Source: Atherinomorus stipes (Eukaryota; Chordata; Actinopteri; Atheriniformes; Atherinidae). Taken from it: a DNA stretch of 64,000 nt. The position numbers and the translations under genes are program-made. The notes beneath the pieces were generated by a model. The model saw nothing but the letters and a program-made list of their open reading frames with translations. It was not told where the DNA came from and made no database searches. Where the stretch lies: positions 1 to 64,000 of the forward strand of contig JALJCO010010196.1 in NCBI GenBank assembly GCA_023101725.1. Reading direction: 5' to 3'. Shown piece after piece: positions 34,328 through 45,617 of this stretch; the stretch's first letter is position 1; every line of letters starts with the position of its first letter.

Positions 34328-35462
34328 AGGGGATTATCACGCTTCCGTGTTCCGAACTTTCGGTTTTAAACACTTAGACAGCCCACTTCCGGTCCAGTTC
34401 AATGTCCCTGCTTTACTTCGTAGATAACGTGAATAAACGCCAACCCTACTGAAATTTTCACGGATTCCAGACTGAAGTGATACTAAGGAGGAAGTGAATC
34501 AAAGCGATCGATTTGCCGCGGTGAAGGGCCGAACTTTATAATAAAACACACGTTTGTTTGTCGCCGTTGGGGCACGACACCGGCACTTCACAGCATGCTA
34601 GCATTAGCCAGCTAGCGTTTACTGACGTGCTTAACATTGTGCGTCTTAAAACACACAAACATCTGAAAATCGGGTCTGTACCCCCCCCGTTTCCAGTGGA
34701 ACAACTGGGGACTGCCAAGAAAGGAGACGCTTTCAGATGCTTGTGTGTTTTCAGCCACACAAAGTTAGGCACGTTATCGAGCTGGCTAATGCTAACCTGC
34801 TAACAGCAGTCCGTCAGCTACTACTCTGTTAAACTTTGTTAATCGGATAAACGCCAATGCCAAGTTTTCATTCCAGACTGAAGTGATGCTGAGGAAGAAG
34901 TGGATCAAAACGACCGATTCGCCGCGGTGAAGGACCGAACTTTATAATAAAATGACACACGTTTGTTTGTAGCCAGCAGTCTGCACAGTCGTGTTAGCAG
35001 GTTAGCATTAGCCAGCTTGATGACGTGCCTAACTTTGTGCGGCTGAAAACACACAATCATCTGAAAGCGTCTCCTTTCTTGGCAGTCCCCAGTTGTTCCA
35101 CTGGAAACGGGGGGTACAGACCCGATTTTCAGATGTTTGTGTGTTTTAAGACGCACAATGTTAAGCACGTCAGTAAACACTAGCTGGCTAATGCTAGCAT
35201 GCTGTGAAGTTCCGGTGTTGTGCCCCACCGGCGACAAACAAACGTGTGTTTTATTATAAAGTTCGGCCCTTCACCGCGGCGAATCGATCGCTTTGATCCA
35301 GCTTTTGATCCAGTATCACTTCAGTCTGGAATGAAAACTTAAGTATGTTTGGAGTTTATCCGATTTAAACAGTATAACAGAGCAGAAACGGCTGTCGTTA
35401 ACATGGCCCGGAAGAGGAAGTGTCCAAATACCGGGAACTTCCGGTAAGCGTGATAATCCCCT
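34328..35462. mobile_element. 1.13-kb foldback (palindromic) element, copy 1
   Basis: Ends AGGGGATTATCACGC and GCGTGATAATCCCCT bound two arms of about 0.5 kb that are inverted copies of each other around a central spacer ('gctactactctgttaaactttg'). Shared blocks in both arms include 'ccagtggaacaactggg' and 'cgcacaatgttaagcacg' in opposite orientation. The outermost 150 bp of the two arms differ. No transposase frame. Confidence 0.88.
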
Positions 35463-35754
35463 ATTATGTGAAGACCTGACATGCTACGATGTCATGAATG
35501 CCTCAGTTTTTAGTGCACAAAACAACGTTTGCAGGTATAGAAGTTAACTTTAAACGTAACATAAAATCAAAATCTGACCTGTTAAAAAATAATTTTTAAA
35601 ATATCTTCACCGCGGAGCTTCACACAAAGCTGAATTTTCCCACGCTCTAAAAGGATGCTAATACGCATGCGCACACCGAAAATCACAGCAAAAGCTCGCT
35701 GCATGCGCAGGTAATGGCGCGTCTCAACTGTGCTCAGTCTACCCTACTTCCATC
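35463..35754. repeat. Dispersed repeat shared with 23818-24140
   Basis: It matches from ATTATGTGAAGACCTGACATG to 'gctcagtctacc' with small indels. It starts exactly at the end of the foldback element, which therefore may have inserted into or next to this repeat. Confidence 0.75.
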
Positions 35755-36535
35755 CTCATATCATATCTGCCAGTTAGCATCCTGTTGAAATACAGCAGGC
35801 GTGTCGGCACAATCAGGAAATAAAGGTGAAAAAGTGATATTTATCCTCTTTATGTTCTGACCTTTTGAAGGAAATGAATAAATATGTAAAAAGCAATGAC
35901 CAAAGCCACGTCCAGAACACGCATTTACATGCATGTGCAGAAACACACGCGTGCGCGCGCACAAACCACCTCTGGCAGGGCTTGGGGCACTCCCGGCACA
36001 TTTCCTTTTAGTGTAACAAGATGTCCCGTTCCCCGTGAGCCCTGTGTGAACTCTGTGTGCGTTTGTGTTTGTGTGCACGTGTTTCATTTTGCCGTTATCC
36101 TTGTGAGCCGGGGGTCCCACCTTGACAGGTTTCCGTGTGCCCTGCAGGGAGGGTGGCAGGGCAAGGGCTATTTATAGAGAAGGTACTCCAGAGAGAGAGA
36201 GGGAGGGAGGGAGGGAGGGGGGGGGGGGGGGGGGGGGATTGTCTAATGAGGACAGGCTGTTCGGGGATGGGCTGTTGTTTCTGTTCCTGTTGTGTGTCTC
36301 TACACAGATGGTTCTGTTCTGTGTATCAATTCAACAACTTCAGATGTGTCTCTGGCTGCCCCCCCCCATCCCGCCCCCCGTCATCTCTACTATCACCACC
36401 TTCACAGATGAATCTATGTTGCTGATGTGGGTCAAAGAGGCAGGAGTGCACACATGCACAGTTGCATGACTCTTGCTGCTCTCGTTCTTTCATCCTTCAC
36501 TTTCTTTCTCCGTCATTTCCTCGTGCAGAGCTGGA
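35755..36535. other. Intron 1 sequence with a G-run
   Basis: A (GAGG)n tract leads into an uninterrupted G-run at about 36219-36237. A (GT)-rich segment is at 36050-36080. No gene recognised. Confidence 0.45.
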
Positions 36536-36539
36536 AGGT

Positions 36540-36797
36540 GTGGAAATAAAGTCTTGCGAGATCTCATCGTTTTGTCACGAAATCTCATGAGATTTCACAA
36601 AATACTGCGAGATTTCATCATCGTCACGAAATCTCGTGAGAATTCACAAAATATTGTCAGAATTTGTAAAAGAACGATGAAATCTCGCGAGATTTTGTAA
36701 GTAAAATAGACCGATCCCGAGTTTTTAAATATCAATTTGATATTGGTAGATGACAATAATGCGATATTTCAGTGTATTGATATTTCTTCCCACCCCT
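36540..36797. repeat. Repeat carrying inverted CTCGCGAG-type motifs
   Basis: Variants of GAAATCTCGCGAGATTT recur in alternating orientation, including a perfect TCTCGCGAGA at 36683-36692. The right end, 'atatttcagtgtattgatat...cccacccc', matches the hAT-like family at 37293-37583, which also carries decayed CTCGCG motifs. Confidence 0.7.
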
Positions 36798-36839
36798 ATT
36801 TTTTAAAGTGTCGGAAACGGATAACAAAACTGCTATTTG

Positions 36840-36957
36840 CAATGACTGCTCATTTTTTTTCAGCTTTAAAATATCGATATCGGTTATCGGCTACATGAGT
36901 TTTAAAATATCGGTATATCGGATATCGGCCAAAATTCCAATATTGTGCATCCCTAGA
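36840..36957. mobile_element. hAT-like MITE fragment (family of 2895-3423)
   Basis: 'ttatcggctacatgagttttaaaatatcg' through 'attgtgcatccctag' matches the right half of that family. Confidence 0.6.
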
Positions 36958-37786
36958 AAGCACCTCATCAAAGTGCACAAAGACGCTGTATAAACTAGGA
37001 CGGGCAATATGAACCAAATATCATATCACAATATATTTTTATTTTAGATGATGATATACGATATTTACCGGTATTTTTACCCTTATTTGACTGAAAGTTT
37101 AATTTCATATCAAACACCTGTCTTTTAGTATTGAAACATGTTTATCGTAAAGATATCGCTCCACTGCAGCGATGGAACTGATAAAACACTGTTAGAGATG
37201 TTTGTTAGATCCACGTAATTAAAGATAGTTGCTGGTTTTTATGATTTCTGTGTAAAAGTCTTAGGGAGGATTGTCTTCCAGACAATTTAAATAATGGGGG
37301 TGGGAAAAATATCGATACACTGAAATATCATAATATTTTCATATACCAATTCCATATCTGTATTTAAAAAAACACTATCTATCTATTTTACAAATGAAAT
37401 CTCGGAAGATTTCATCGTTCTGTAACGAAATCTCGCGGTATTTCGTGAAATCGCATGAGATTTGGTAACAAAATGATATCTTGCGAGATTTCATTAGTAA
37501 AATAGATCGATACCATGTTTTTAGGTATCGGCACATGAAAATATCGCAATATTTCAGTGCATCGATATTTATTCCCCACTCTTATTAAATAATCAGGTGA
37601 CCCCTTTGTAGTCAGTGGGGGTGCAGCCAGAAATTTTTCACTGGGGTGGCCATAAGTAGATACCTAAAATGGGGGTTAACAAGAGACGCGGGGGTGTTCT
37701 TTCCCCCTATGAGAAGGAAGGGGAAGGGGGGGGGGGCAGATCGCATATTTAATTTTTTATAAATATATATATATATATATATATGG

Positions 37787-37831
<45 letters not shown>

Positions 37832-37835
37832 CATA

Positions 37836-38291
37836 CAGTCATGCTAAAGATTATTGACACCCTCCAGTTAAAGAAGGATAAAAATCAGTTGTCAGTGAAG
37901 TAAGTTGAAATTGGCAAAAGTAATAATAAATAAAAATTCTATGAAAATCATAATACTGAATTTGAATTGTAGTTCAAAAGAAATATTAAAAATAAACACA
38001 AAAAATAAAACAAGCCATCAAGTATAAATGGGGTCTGAAGCTAAACTTTTATTTAGCAACATTCTGAGACAATCACTGCAATCAGGTGTTTTCTGTAATG
38101 TTCAAAAAGACTTCTACACCTGTTGTGCTCTAATGTGTCTGGGCCAGTTTTATATATATATATACTATATTATTTCCTACCACAATTAAAAAGAATATTT
38201 AACCCAATATATATTTTGAAAATGTTTATATATTATTAGTTTTTTTAGTTTTTTGTTATTTGAATTATTATTGTGAATTTAACCTTTTTAG

Positions 38292-38347
<56 letters not shown>

Positions 38348-38379
38348 GGAAAAAAAAAAAAAAAAAAAAAAAAGAGAGG

Positions 38380-38461
<82 letters not shown>

Positions 38462-38500
38462 CCCTTTATATTATAGGGTGTCAATATATCTTAGTACGCT
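37836..38500. mobile_element. Tc1/mariner-type MITE, copy 3, with long A-tract
   Basis: The left end CAGTCATGCTAAAGATTATT follows TA, and the right end 'agggtgtcaatatatcttagtacgct' pairs with it imperfectly. The interior matches copies 1 and 2 until 'gtgaatttaacc', where the A-tract begins. Confidence 0.7.
38291..38459. repeat. Near-pure poly-A tract (about 170 bp)
   Basis: The tract is interrupted only by a few G's. Lysine-only frames across it are meaningless. Its length and pattern suggest sequencing or consensus error as much as biology. Related copies of the same MITE lack it. Confidence 0.9.
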
Positions 38501-38556
<56 letters not shown>

Positions 38557-38815
38557 CCACCTGTATGAGGACAGCTCATGTCTAAAATAAGAAGGGAAAG
38601 TGGCTTGGAAGCAGCTTTGGGTCTCTGTAACTGCGTGAGTGCCTCCCAGTTATTTAATTATTCTTTTTTTTTTTTAGTTAAGGCATGGGGGTGGCCAGTG
38701 GGGTGGCCGCACCCCCCCCCCCCCCCCGGCCACCCTCCGTAGCTCCGCCCCTGTAAATATCATATCCCTCTTATGTAAATATATCGCGGTATCATATCGG
38801 TATATCGTACAGCCC

Positions 38816-39555
38816 TAACGCAGAGACAAGCAGGGGGAGGGAAGTGAGCTTCGTGTGTGATCACATTGCATGAGTTCTTGCATATCTACCGTACAAACAC
38901 ACGCACGCATCCGAGCATGCCATCAGCTCTGGTCGATGTCACTGAATGAACATTGCACAGATACGATGCAGCCAGTTGATTCATGGCCTGGAAAGCACAC
39001 AGACTGTCTGCTTAGATTCCCCGATTACTCTGGAGCAAAGATGATTTTCTTTTCTCCTCAGTGATCTGACTCCCAGCTCATTAAGACGCACAAATCTGTG
39101 CTGTTTTATACCTATTTGGTTTTTATTCTTCGGCGTTTGGAGACACGAACGAGGACAGATGGATCATGGCTGACTTCTGCCGTCATTCCTGCAATCTGTC
39201 TGTTCTCGCTGTCGCTTCCTGCCTCCAGCACCAACCTCTCTGATGGTGAATGGTGTCCCTGTGTCATTAAAACTGATGAAATATCCCCCATAATTAACTT
39301 TAGCCATTAGAGATGATGCACACAATAACAATATGATTCCGATCAGATTCTGCTCCAGTTGGGCTATTAGGCCAGCCCAAACAAATTTAGGAGATTTGGT
39401 TGAAAGCTATGTCATAGATTTTCTCTCAGGCCCCCCCCCCTCGCATCTCTGTGATGTGGAGGTTTTTGGCTGAGCTGGCGCTTCGTAAATTCCACACTGG
39501 GGAGTTCAGCGGTGGAGAGACGAGAGACGATACACGATGAAGTACAGAAGGCGCT
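38816..39555. other. Intron 1 sequence, nothing recognised
   Basis: No element or exon-like structure was identified, apart from a C-run near 39431. Confidence 0.4.
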
Positions 39556-39557
39556 TT

Positions 39558-41036
39558 CACCTTTGTGCTTTCCGGGGGTCGCTGGGGGTTGGAGCACTTG
39601 GTCCGGGCACTTTTGGGTCCGTCTCAGCTCACAGGGGGAAAGCATCATGTGATCAGTCACCTCTGTGCTTTCCGGGCACTTTTGGGTCCGTCTCAGCTCA
39701 CAGGGGGGGAAAGCATCATGTGATCAGTCACCTCTGTGCTTTCCGGGCACTTTTGGGTCCGTCTCACCTCACAGGGGGGGAAAGCATCATGTGATCAGTC
39801 ACCTCTGTGCTTTCCGGGCACTTTTGGGTCCGTCTCACCTCACAGGGGGGGAAAGCATCATGTGATCAGTCACCTCTGTGCTCTCCGGGCACTTTTGGGT
39901 CCGTCTCAGCTCACAGGGGGGAAAGCATCATGTGATCAGTCACCTCTGTGCTCTCCGGGCACTTTTGGGTCCGTCTCACCTCAAGGGGGGAAAGCATCTG
40001 TGATCGTCCCTCTGTGCTTTCCGGGCCTTTGGGTCGTTCCAAGGGGGTTGTGTCGCCCCTGTGCTTTCGGGCCTGGGTCCGACCCACCAGGGGGAAAGCA
40101 TCATGTGATCAGTCACCTCTGTGCTTTCCGGGCACTTTTGGGTCCGTCTCAGCTCACAGGGGGGAAAGCATCATGTGATCAGTCGCCTCTGTGCTCTCCG
40201 GGCACTTTTGGGTCCGTCTCAGCTCACAGGGGGGGAAAGCATCATGTGATCAGTCACCTCTGTGCTTTCCGGGCACTTTTGGGTCCGTCTCAGCTCACAG
40301 GGGGAAAGCATCATGTGATCAGTCACCTCTGTGCTTTCCGGGCACTTTTGGGTCCGTCTCACCTCACAGGGGGGGAAAGCATCATGTGATCAGTCACCTC
40401 TGTGCTTTCCGGGCACTTTTGGGTCCGTCTCAGCTCACAGGGGGGGAAAGCATCATGTGATCAGTCACCTCTGTGCTCTCCGGGCACTTTTGGGTCCGTC
40501 TCAGCTCACAGGGGGGAAAGCATCATGTGATCAGTCACCTCTGTGCTCTCCGGGCACTTTTGGGTCCGTCTCAGCTCACAGGGGGGAAAGCATCATGTGA
40601 TCAGTCACCTCTGTGCTTTCCGGGCACTTTTGGGTCCGTCTCAGCTCACAGGGGGGAAAGCATCATGTGATCAGTCACCTCTGTGCTCTCCGGGCACTTT
40701 TGGGTCCGTCTCAGCTCACAGGGGGGAAAGCATCATGTGATCAGTCACCTCTGTGCTTTCCGGGCACTTTTGGGTCCGTCTTACCTCACAGGGGGGGAAA
40801 GCATCATGTGATCAGTCACCTCTGTGCTCTCCGGGCACTTTTGGGTCCGTCTCAGCTCACAGGGGGGGAAAGCATCATGTGATCAGTCACCTCTGTGCTC
40901 TCCGGGCACTTTTGGGTCCGTCTTACCTCACAGGGGGGGAAAGCATCATGTGATCAGTCACCTCTGTGCTCTCCGGGCACTTTTGGGTCCGTCTCACCTC
41001 ACAGGGGGGGAAAGCATCATGTGATCAGTCACCTCT
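39558..41036. repeat. 70-bp minisatellite, about 21 units
   Basis: The unit begins TCACCTCTGTGCTTTCCGGG, continues CACTTTTGGGTCCGTCTCAG, and ends GTGATCAG. Units differ by CTTTCC/CTCTCC, CAGCTC/CACCTC and G-run length. Two or three units at 39978-40092 are shortened and scrambled, and look like a collapsed or badly resolved part of the array. Open frames across it are by-products. Confidence 0.97.
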
Positions 41037-41205
41037 GAGGAAACGATAACTGTGGATGATGGACGTTCTGCCTCCACTCCTGAAAGCGGGGTTCTCAGAC
41101 GGGGGACGGTTCAGGATGCACGAGGAGGGAAAGTTCCCTAACGAAGGGAACATTTGAGAAACCAACAACCACTTTAAGACGTGATGTGAACTCAGCACAT
41201 GTTAA

Positions 41206-41266
41206 AGGGATAGTACACCCACAGAATGATGGCCCTTTATCTGATACTCACCCTCATGCTTAGCAA
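41206..41266. mobile_element. TTAA-type MITE fragment (family F3)
   Basis: TTAA followed by AGGGATAGTACACCCACAGA matches the left end of 18543-19110. It is cut short by the next element. Confidence 0.7.
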
Positions 41267-42391
41267 CCCTTTCCAAAAAGTACTATATGCAAGTATGCTT
41301 CAAATATACTAATTTTAAACTTTAAATAAGACCGTATACTTTCAGTTAAACTATTTATGTCGTTATCAGAGATACACTTAAAGTTTACATGGCATTTACA
41401 AATAAATATACTAGAAGTTTAACATATTTTGCCTATACTTATATTTACACTTTTGAACAATATACTTTAATAGTAGTACATCCATAGTACATTTTCAAAC
41501 ATACTGGTTTCTTTGATACTAAGAGTTTAAATGTTACTGGACCATTTGGTGGAGTCAAATAAAACACCTGAATCTATTTTTTGACAGAAATTTTGTAATA
41601 TTTATTTTACTCAGCATTAAAGGTGGAGTAGAAGTATAATAAGGCGATTTTCAGTATAGTGAAAATGTATTTTTATACACTAAAAACTATAAGTGTATTA
41701 TCAGTAGACCCATAGCAAACCTAAAAGGTTACTTTCTGTATACTTAAAAGTCTACTTTGTTAAACTAAAAGGGCATTGAGAAGTTTACTGCTTGAAAACT
41801 AACAGTATACGTAAAAGAATACTTTCAGTATACTTAAAAGTGTACTTTGTAAGAGTAAAAGAAAGCTTAAACTGTTGGTATACGTATGGTGGAGTGGGTA
41901 GCCTAGTGGTAATGTCGCGGGGTTTGGTGTGGAGGACCCAGGTTCAAGTCGCCGTCGTACCACCCAGGTGAGCAAGGTGTGTCCCCCCCCCCCCCCCCAA
42001 CTGCCCAAAGTAGCAGCCTACTGCTCTCTGGTACTTACAGAGATGAGTGTAATACAGAGTCCTAATTTCCCCTCGGGGACCATAACAGTATCTCAAAAAA
42101 ATTAACTAAATTAACAGTATACCTAGAAGTGTACTTTCTAAAAGTGAGCTTGAAGTTTTAGTACAAGTACACTCACAGTAAACCAGAAGATTACTTTAAG
42201 TATACTTAAAAGTATACTTTTAAATACTTAAATTGGGCCAATTTAGTCCCAAGAAGTACATTTAATGGTATACTGGTAGTACACTGATGGCAGTGTACTT
42301 GGTAAATGAAAGTACACTTGGGGGACATACTTTATTATACTTGAGTATACTCAATGTCATGTACTTAAGGAATACTTCTTTTTGGTAAGGG
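41267..42391. mobile_element. Palindromic MITE, CCCTTxCC...GGTAAGGG, copy 2
   Basis: The ends CCCTTTCCAAAAAGTA and CTTTTTGGTAAGGG and the interior 'aagtatacttt' blocks match 8183-8818. It is longer, partly because a SINE is inserted at 41886-42102. Confidence 0.8.
41886..42102 (+). mobile_element. tRNA-derived SINE
   Basis: The head contains an A-box-like TAGCCTAGTGG (41899-41909) and a B-box GGTTCAAGTC (41941-41950) at tRNA-like spacing, the internal RNA polymerase III promoter. The body has a long C-run (41983-41998). The tail 'ccctcggggaccataacagtatctc' ends in A's, resembling common fish SINE tails. It cannot fold as a working tRNA gene and sits inside a MITE. Confidence 0.8.
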
Positions 42392-42425
42392 AAGACTGGA
42401 GCACTTTTTTAAAGGCATATATACA

Positions 42426-42469
<44 letters not shown>

Positions 42470-43831
42470 GTGTGCGTGTGTGTGTGTAATGTCTGTAAAT
42501 TATGTTGTGTGGGGTTTGGCCAACACACCCGCTGTACTGCCCAATGCTGATACCAGCAAAAAAACGCAAAAAAAATATCGGCCTAAAATATCGGCTGGTA
42601 GCTCATGGTAACACCATAACTCATCACACTTTAATCATAAAAAAGATCACTATTACCACTCAGTATTACTACTAAGTTGCAGAGAAACCTCCATTTTGAC
42701 ACAGAAATTCTGTTCTGGTTCTGGTTCTGGTTGGCCTTTATGGGGCTACATCTACTGATACATTCATTTTACAGCATAATCTGACAACTGAGGCTGTCCC
42801 GAAAATTTGTCTATATGGTGACTGTGATTCCGTAGGTTCAGCATATATGTTTAGCAAAAAGGAAAAATAAAAACCAGCAAAAAAAAAAAAGTCTTGGAGG
42901 TTTAAGGGTTAATGGTTAGGGTTAGTCAGAGTTCCATGTTTCCCAGTAGATGTCTGGAAATCGTTCACTTTGTTAAACCGCATGTAGCGTGTTGGACAAA
43001 TGTTCGTATCTGAAGTTTTCTGGTGAGACTGGAGCTGCTGCGTCTTGAAGCAGATGGTCTGAACTCCGCATAGCCCTGATTTCAAGAGTCAGTGTGAGAT
43101 TACACGAAGAGACAGAAACAACTGAAACAGCCTAACTCAACAGGAAAACTGTGGCGAGGTTTGTAAGCCGCTCGGAGCAACATAACTACCGCTGATAAAC
43201 AGAAGATCTTCTTGGCATTATTCTTTTAATTTCCCTTTAGTGCCTGAAACTTTTGCACTGTGGTGTGTGGCCAGACTGCGCAAGCTTGACATTTTTTATT
43301 AAGCTCACAGGATGCTGTTCTCAAGGCAAAAGGGCCAACAACTGCTTATATTTTGGGTTATTGGAAGTGTTACGAGCTATTTCTATGACAGGAAGGGGAT
43401 CCAGGCTACTCTTCCCTGCGTTGCACATTTTTTCTGATTTCTTGGATTCGGTTGTAGTTCGTCAGCCTCCACTTCAGATACATGACTTGTCATGAAAATA
43501 GGAATATACTGTTGGCTGACTTTGGAAGATGTTAAATAGACGAACATTCAAGTGTTGGGTTTCTCAAAGATACCTACGTATTGGAGACATGAATGAGTAG
43601 GACGGAAAATAATTTTAATCTCTAAAATGTTTGGTTGCTGTTCAGAGCAGCATCTCGTATGTGTCATGTGTGGTCACAGCTGCCGTCCCCATAAATATAA
43701 CCGGAATAAAACCGTTAATGTTGAAAGTTTTACTTTTATAGATGGTTGGTTTTGGTTTTATTTAACTGGAAATAGTGGTCCAGCTGGGTGCATTATTACT
43801 GTACATGTTTTTTCATGTATTTGTATTTTAT
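42392..43831. other. Intron 1 sequence with an (AT)n run
   Basis: An (AT)n run lies at 42425-42462. Nothing else is recognised; the frame at 43253-43495 has no domain signature. Confidence 0.4.
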
Positions 43832-43835
43832 TTAA

Positions 43836-45613
43836 AGGATTACTCTCTTTTTTTTTCAACCTGGACCTTATTTCTAGGAGTTTATACATGCATTTACTAA
43901 CGGTTAAGATTTCTGTATCACTTTGACTACGTTGGAAGATATTACAATGAGTCGCCCTTCGGCGTACATCCATATAACGGGAGAGACGGGGCAGCGCCTA
44001 TATAAGACATTATCTGCAGCAAAACTCCTTCATTTCATCAATGCTTGAAGTAGAATGAACGAACGAACGAGTACTATTGTCCTGGGAGTTCAGAATTAAC
44101 TCTCCGTTTGTTAATGGGGGGGTTTCTCCACAGTCTACAGGCCGCCCGCCCCGACAGGTTTGCGCCGCAGTACAGCTGAAAGAGCAGCTCGCCACCCAGA
44201 CACCACCAAACTGAAAACTTTGAACCTCTGAACTCACAGCACAATAGGGGATTATCACGCTTCCGTGTTCCGAACTTCCGGTTTGAAACACTTAGACGGC
44301 CCACTTCCGGCCCAGTTCAATGTCCCTGCTTTACTTCGTAGATAACGTGAATAAACGCCAACCCTACTGAAATTTTCACGGATTCCAGACTGAAGTGATA
44401 CAAAGGAAGAAGTGGATCAAAGCGATCGATTTGCCGCGGTGAAGGGCCGAACTTTATCATAAAACACACGTTTGTTTGTCGCCGGTGGGGCACAACACCG
44501 GCACTTCACAGCATGCTAGCATTAGCCAGCTAGCGTTTACTGACGTGCTTAACATTGTGCGTCTTAAAACACACAAACATCTGAAAATCGGGTCTGTACC
44601 CCCCCGTTTCCAGTGGAACAACTGGGGACTGCCAAGAAAGGAGACGCTTTCAGATGCTTGTGTGTTTTCAGCCGCACAAAGTTAGGCACATCATCAAGCT
44701 GGCTAATGCTAACCTGCTAACAGTAGTCCGCCAGCTACTACTCTGTTAAACTTTGTAAATCGGATAAACGCCAATGCCAAGTTTTCATTCTAGACTGAAG
44801 TGATACTAAGGAAGAAGTGGATCAAAGCGATCGATTCTCCGCGGTGAAGGACCGAACTTTATAATAAAACGACACACGTTTGTTTGTGGCCGGCAGACTG
44901 CGCAGTCGTGTTAGCAGGTTAGCATTAGCCAGCTTGATAACGTGCCTAACTTTGTGCGGCTGAAAACACACAAGCATCTGAAAACGTCTCCTTTCTTGGC
45001 AGTCCCCAGTTGTTCCACTGGAAACGGGGGGGTACAGACCCGATTTTCAGATGTTTGTGTAATTTAAGACGCACAATGTTAAGCACGTCAGTAAACGCTA
45101 GCTGGCTAATGCTAGCATGCTGTGAAGTGCCGGTGTTGTGCCCCACCGGCGACAAACAAACGTGTGTTTTATTATAAAGTTCGGCCCTTCACCGCGGCAA
45201 ATCGATCGCTTTGATCCAGCTTTTGATCCAGTATCACTTCAGTCTAGAACGAAAACTTAAGTATGTTTGGAGTTTATCCGATTTAAACAGTATAACAGAG
45301 CAGGAACGGCTGTCGTTAACATGGCCCGGAAGAGGAAGTGTCAAAATCCGGGAACTTCCGGTAAGCGTGATAATCCCCTATTGTACTCATTCGTTCATTC
45401 TACTTAAAGTGTTGGTGAAATGAAGGTGTTGTGCTGCAGATAATGTCTGATATAAAGGCTGCCCCCCATCTCTCCCGTTATATGGATGCACGCCAAAGGG
45501 TGACCCATCGTAATATCTGCCGAAGGAGTCAAAGTGATACGGAAACTTTACAGTAAATGCACGTATAAACTCCTGGAAATAAGGTCCAGGTTGAAAAAAA
45601 AGAAACTTATCCT
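43836..45613. mobile_element. TTAA-flanked palindromic element (family F6) hosting a foldback
   Basis: Ends AGGATTACTCTCTTTTTTTT and a right end of 'gaaaaaaaagaaacttatcct' lie between exact TTAA copies (43832-43835, 45614-45617). Arms of about 400 bp pair: 'tatcactttgac' against 'gtcaaagtgata', 'ataacgggagag' against 'ctctcccgttat', 'agtagaatgaacgaa' against 'ttcgttcattctact'. At its centre is the 44246-45379 foldback. Part of this arm recurs at 14330-14470. Confidence 0.85.
44246..45379. mobile_element. 1.13-kb foldback element, copy 2, nested in F6
   Basis: The same ends and arm structure as 34328-35462, with nearly identical sequence. Its left outer arm also has the divergent 'cagttcaatgtccctgctttac' version. 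It interrupts the pairing centre of the host palindrome. Confidence 0.9.
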
Positions 45614-45617
45614 TTAA

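Larger units (their letters stand above)
37000..38815. mobile_element. Composite nest of hAT-like elements
   Basis: The outer ends 'gacgggcaatatgaacc...atcatatcacaatat' and 'tatcatatcggtatatcgtacagccct' suggest one hAT-like element. Inside it sit a second (37293-37583, GGGGTGGGAAAAATATCGAT...ATCGATATTTATTCCCCACT), a third (about 37612-38757, GTGGGGGTGCAGCC...GGAGCTACGG-type end) and a Tc1/mariner MITE (37836-38500). The long A and AT tracts lie in the innermost part. Confidence 0.55.

Noticed and set aside
38245..38568. Poly-Lys and poly-Phe frames
   Set aside because: Translation of a poly-A tract on each strand.
39537..41024. Series of 65-217-codon frames with repeating GTFGSVSAHRG
   Set aside because: Translation of the 70-bp minisatellite, broken by G-run length changes.
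41886..41960. A tRNA gene
   Set aside because: A and B boxes are present, but the acceptor and anticodon arms do not form and a SINE body and tail follow.
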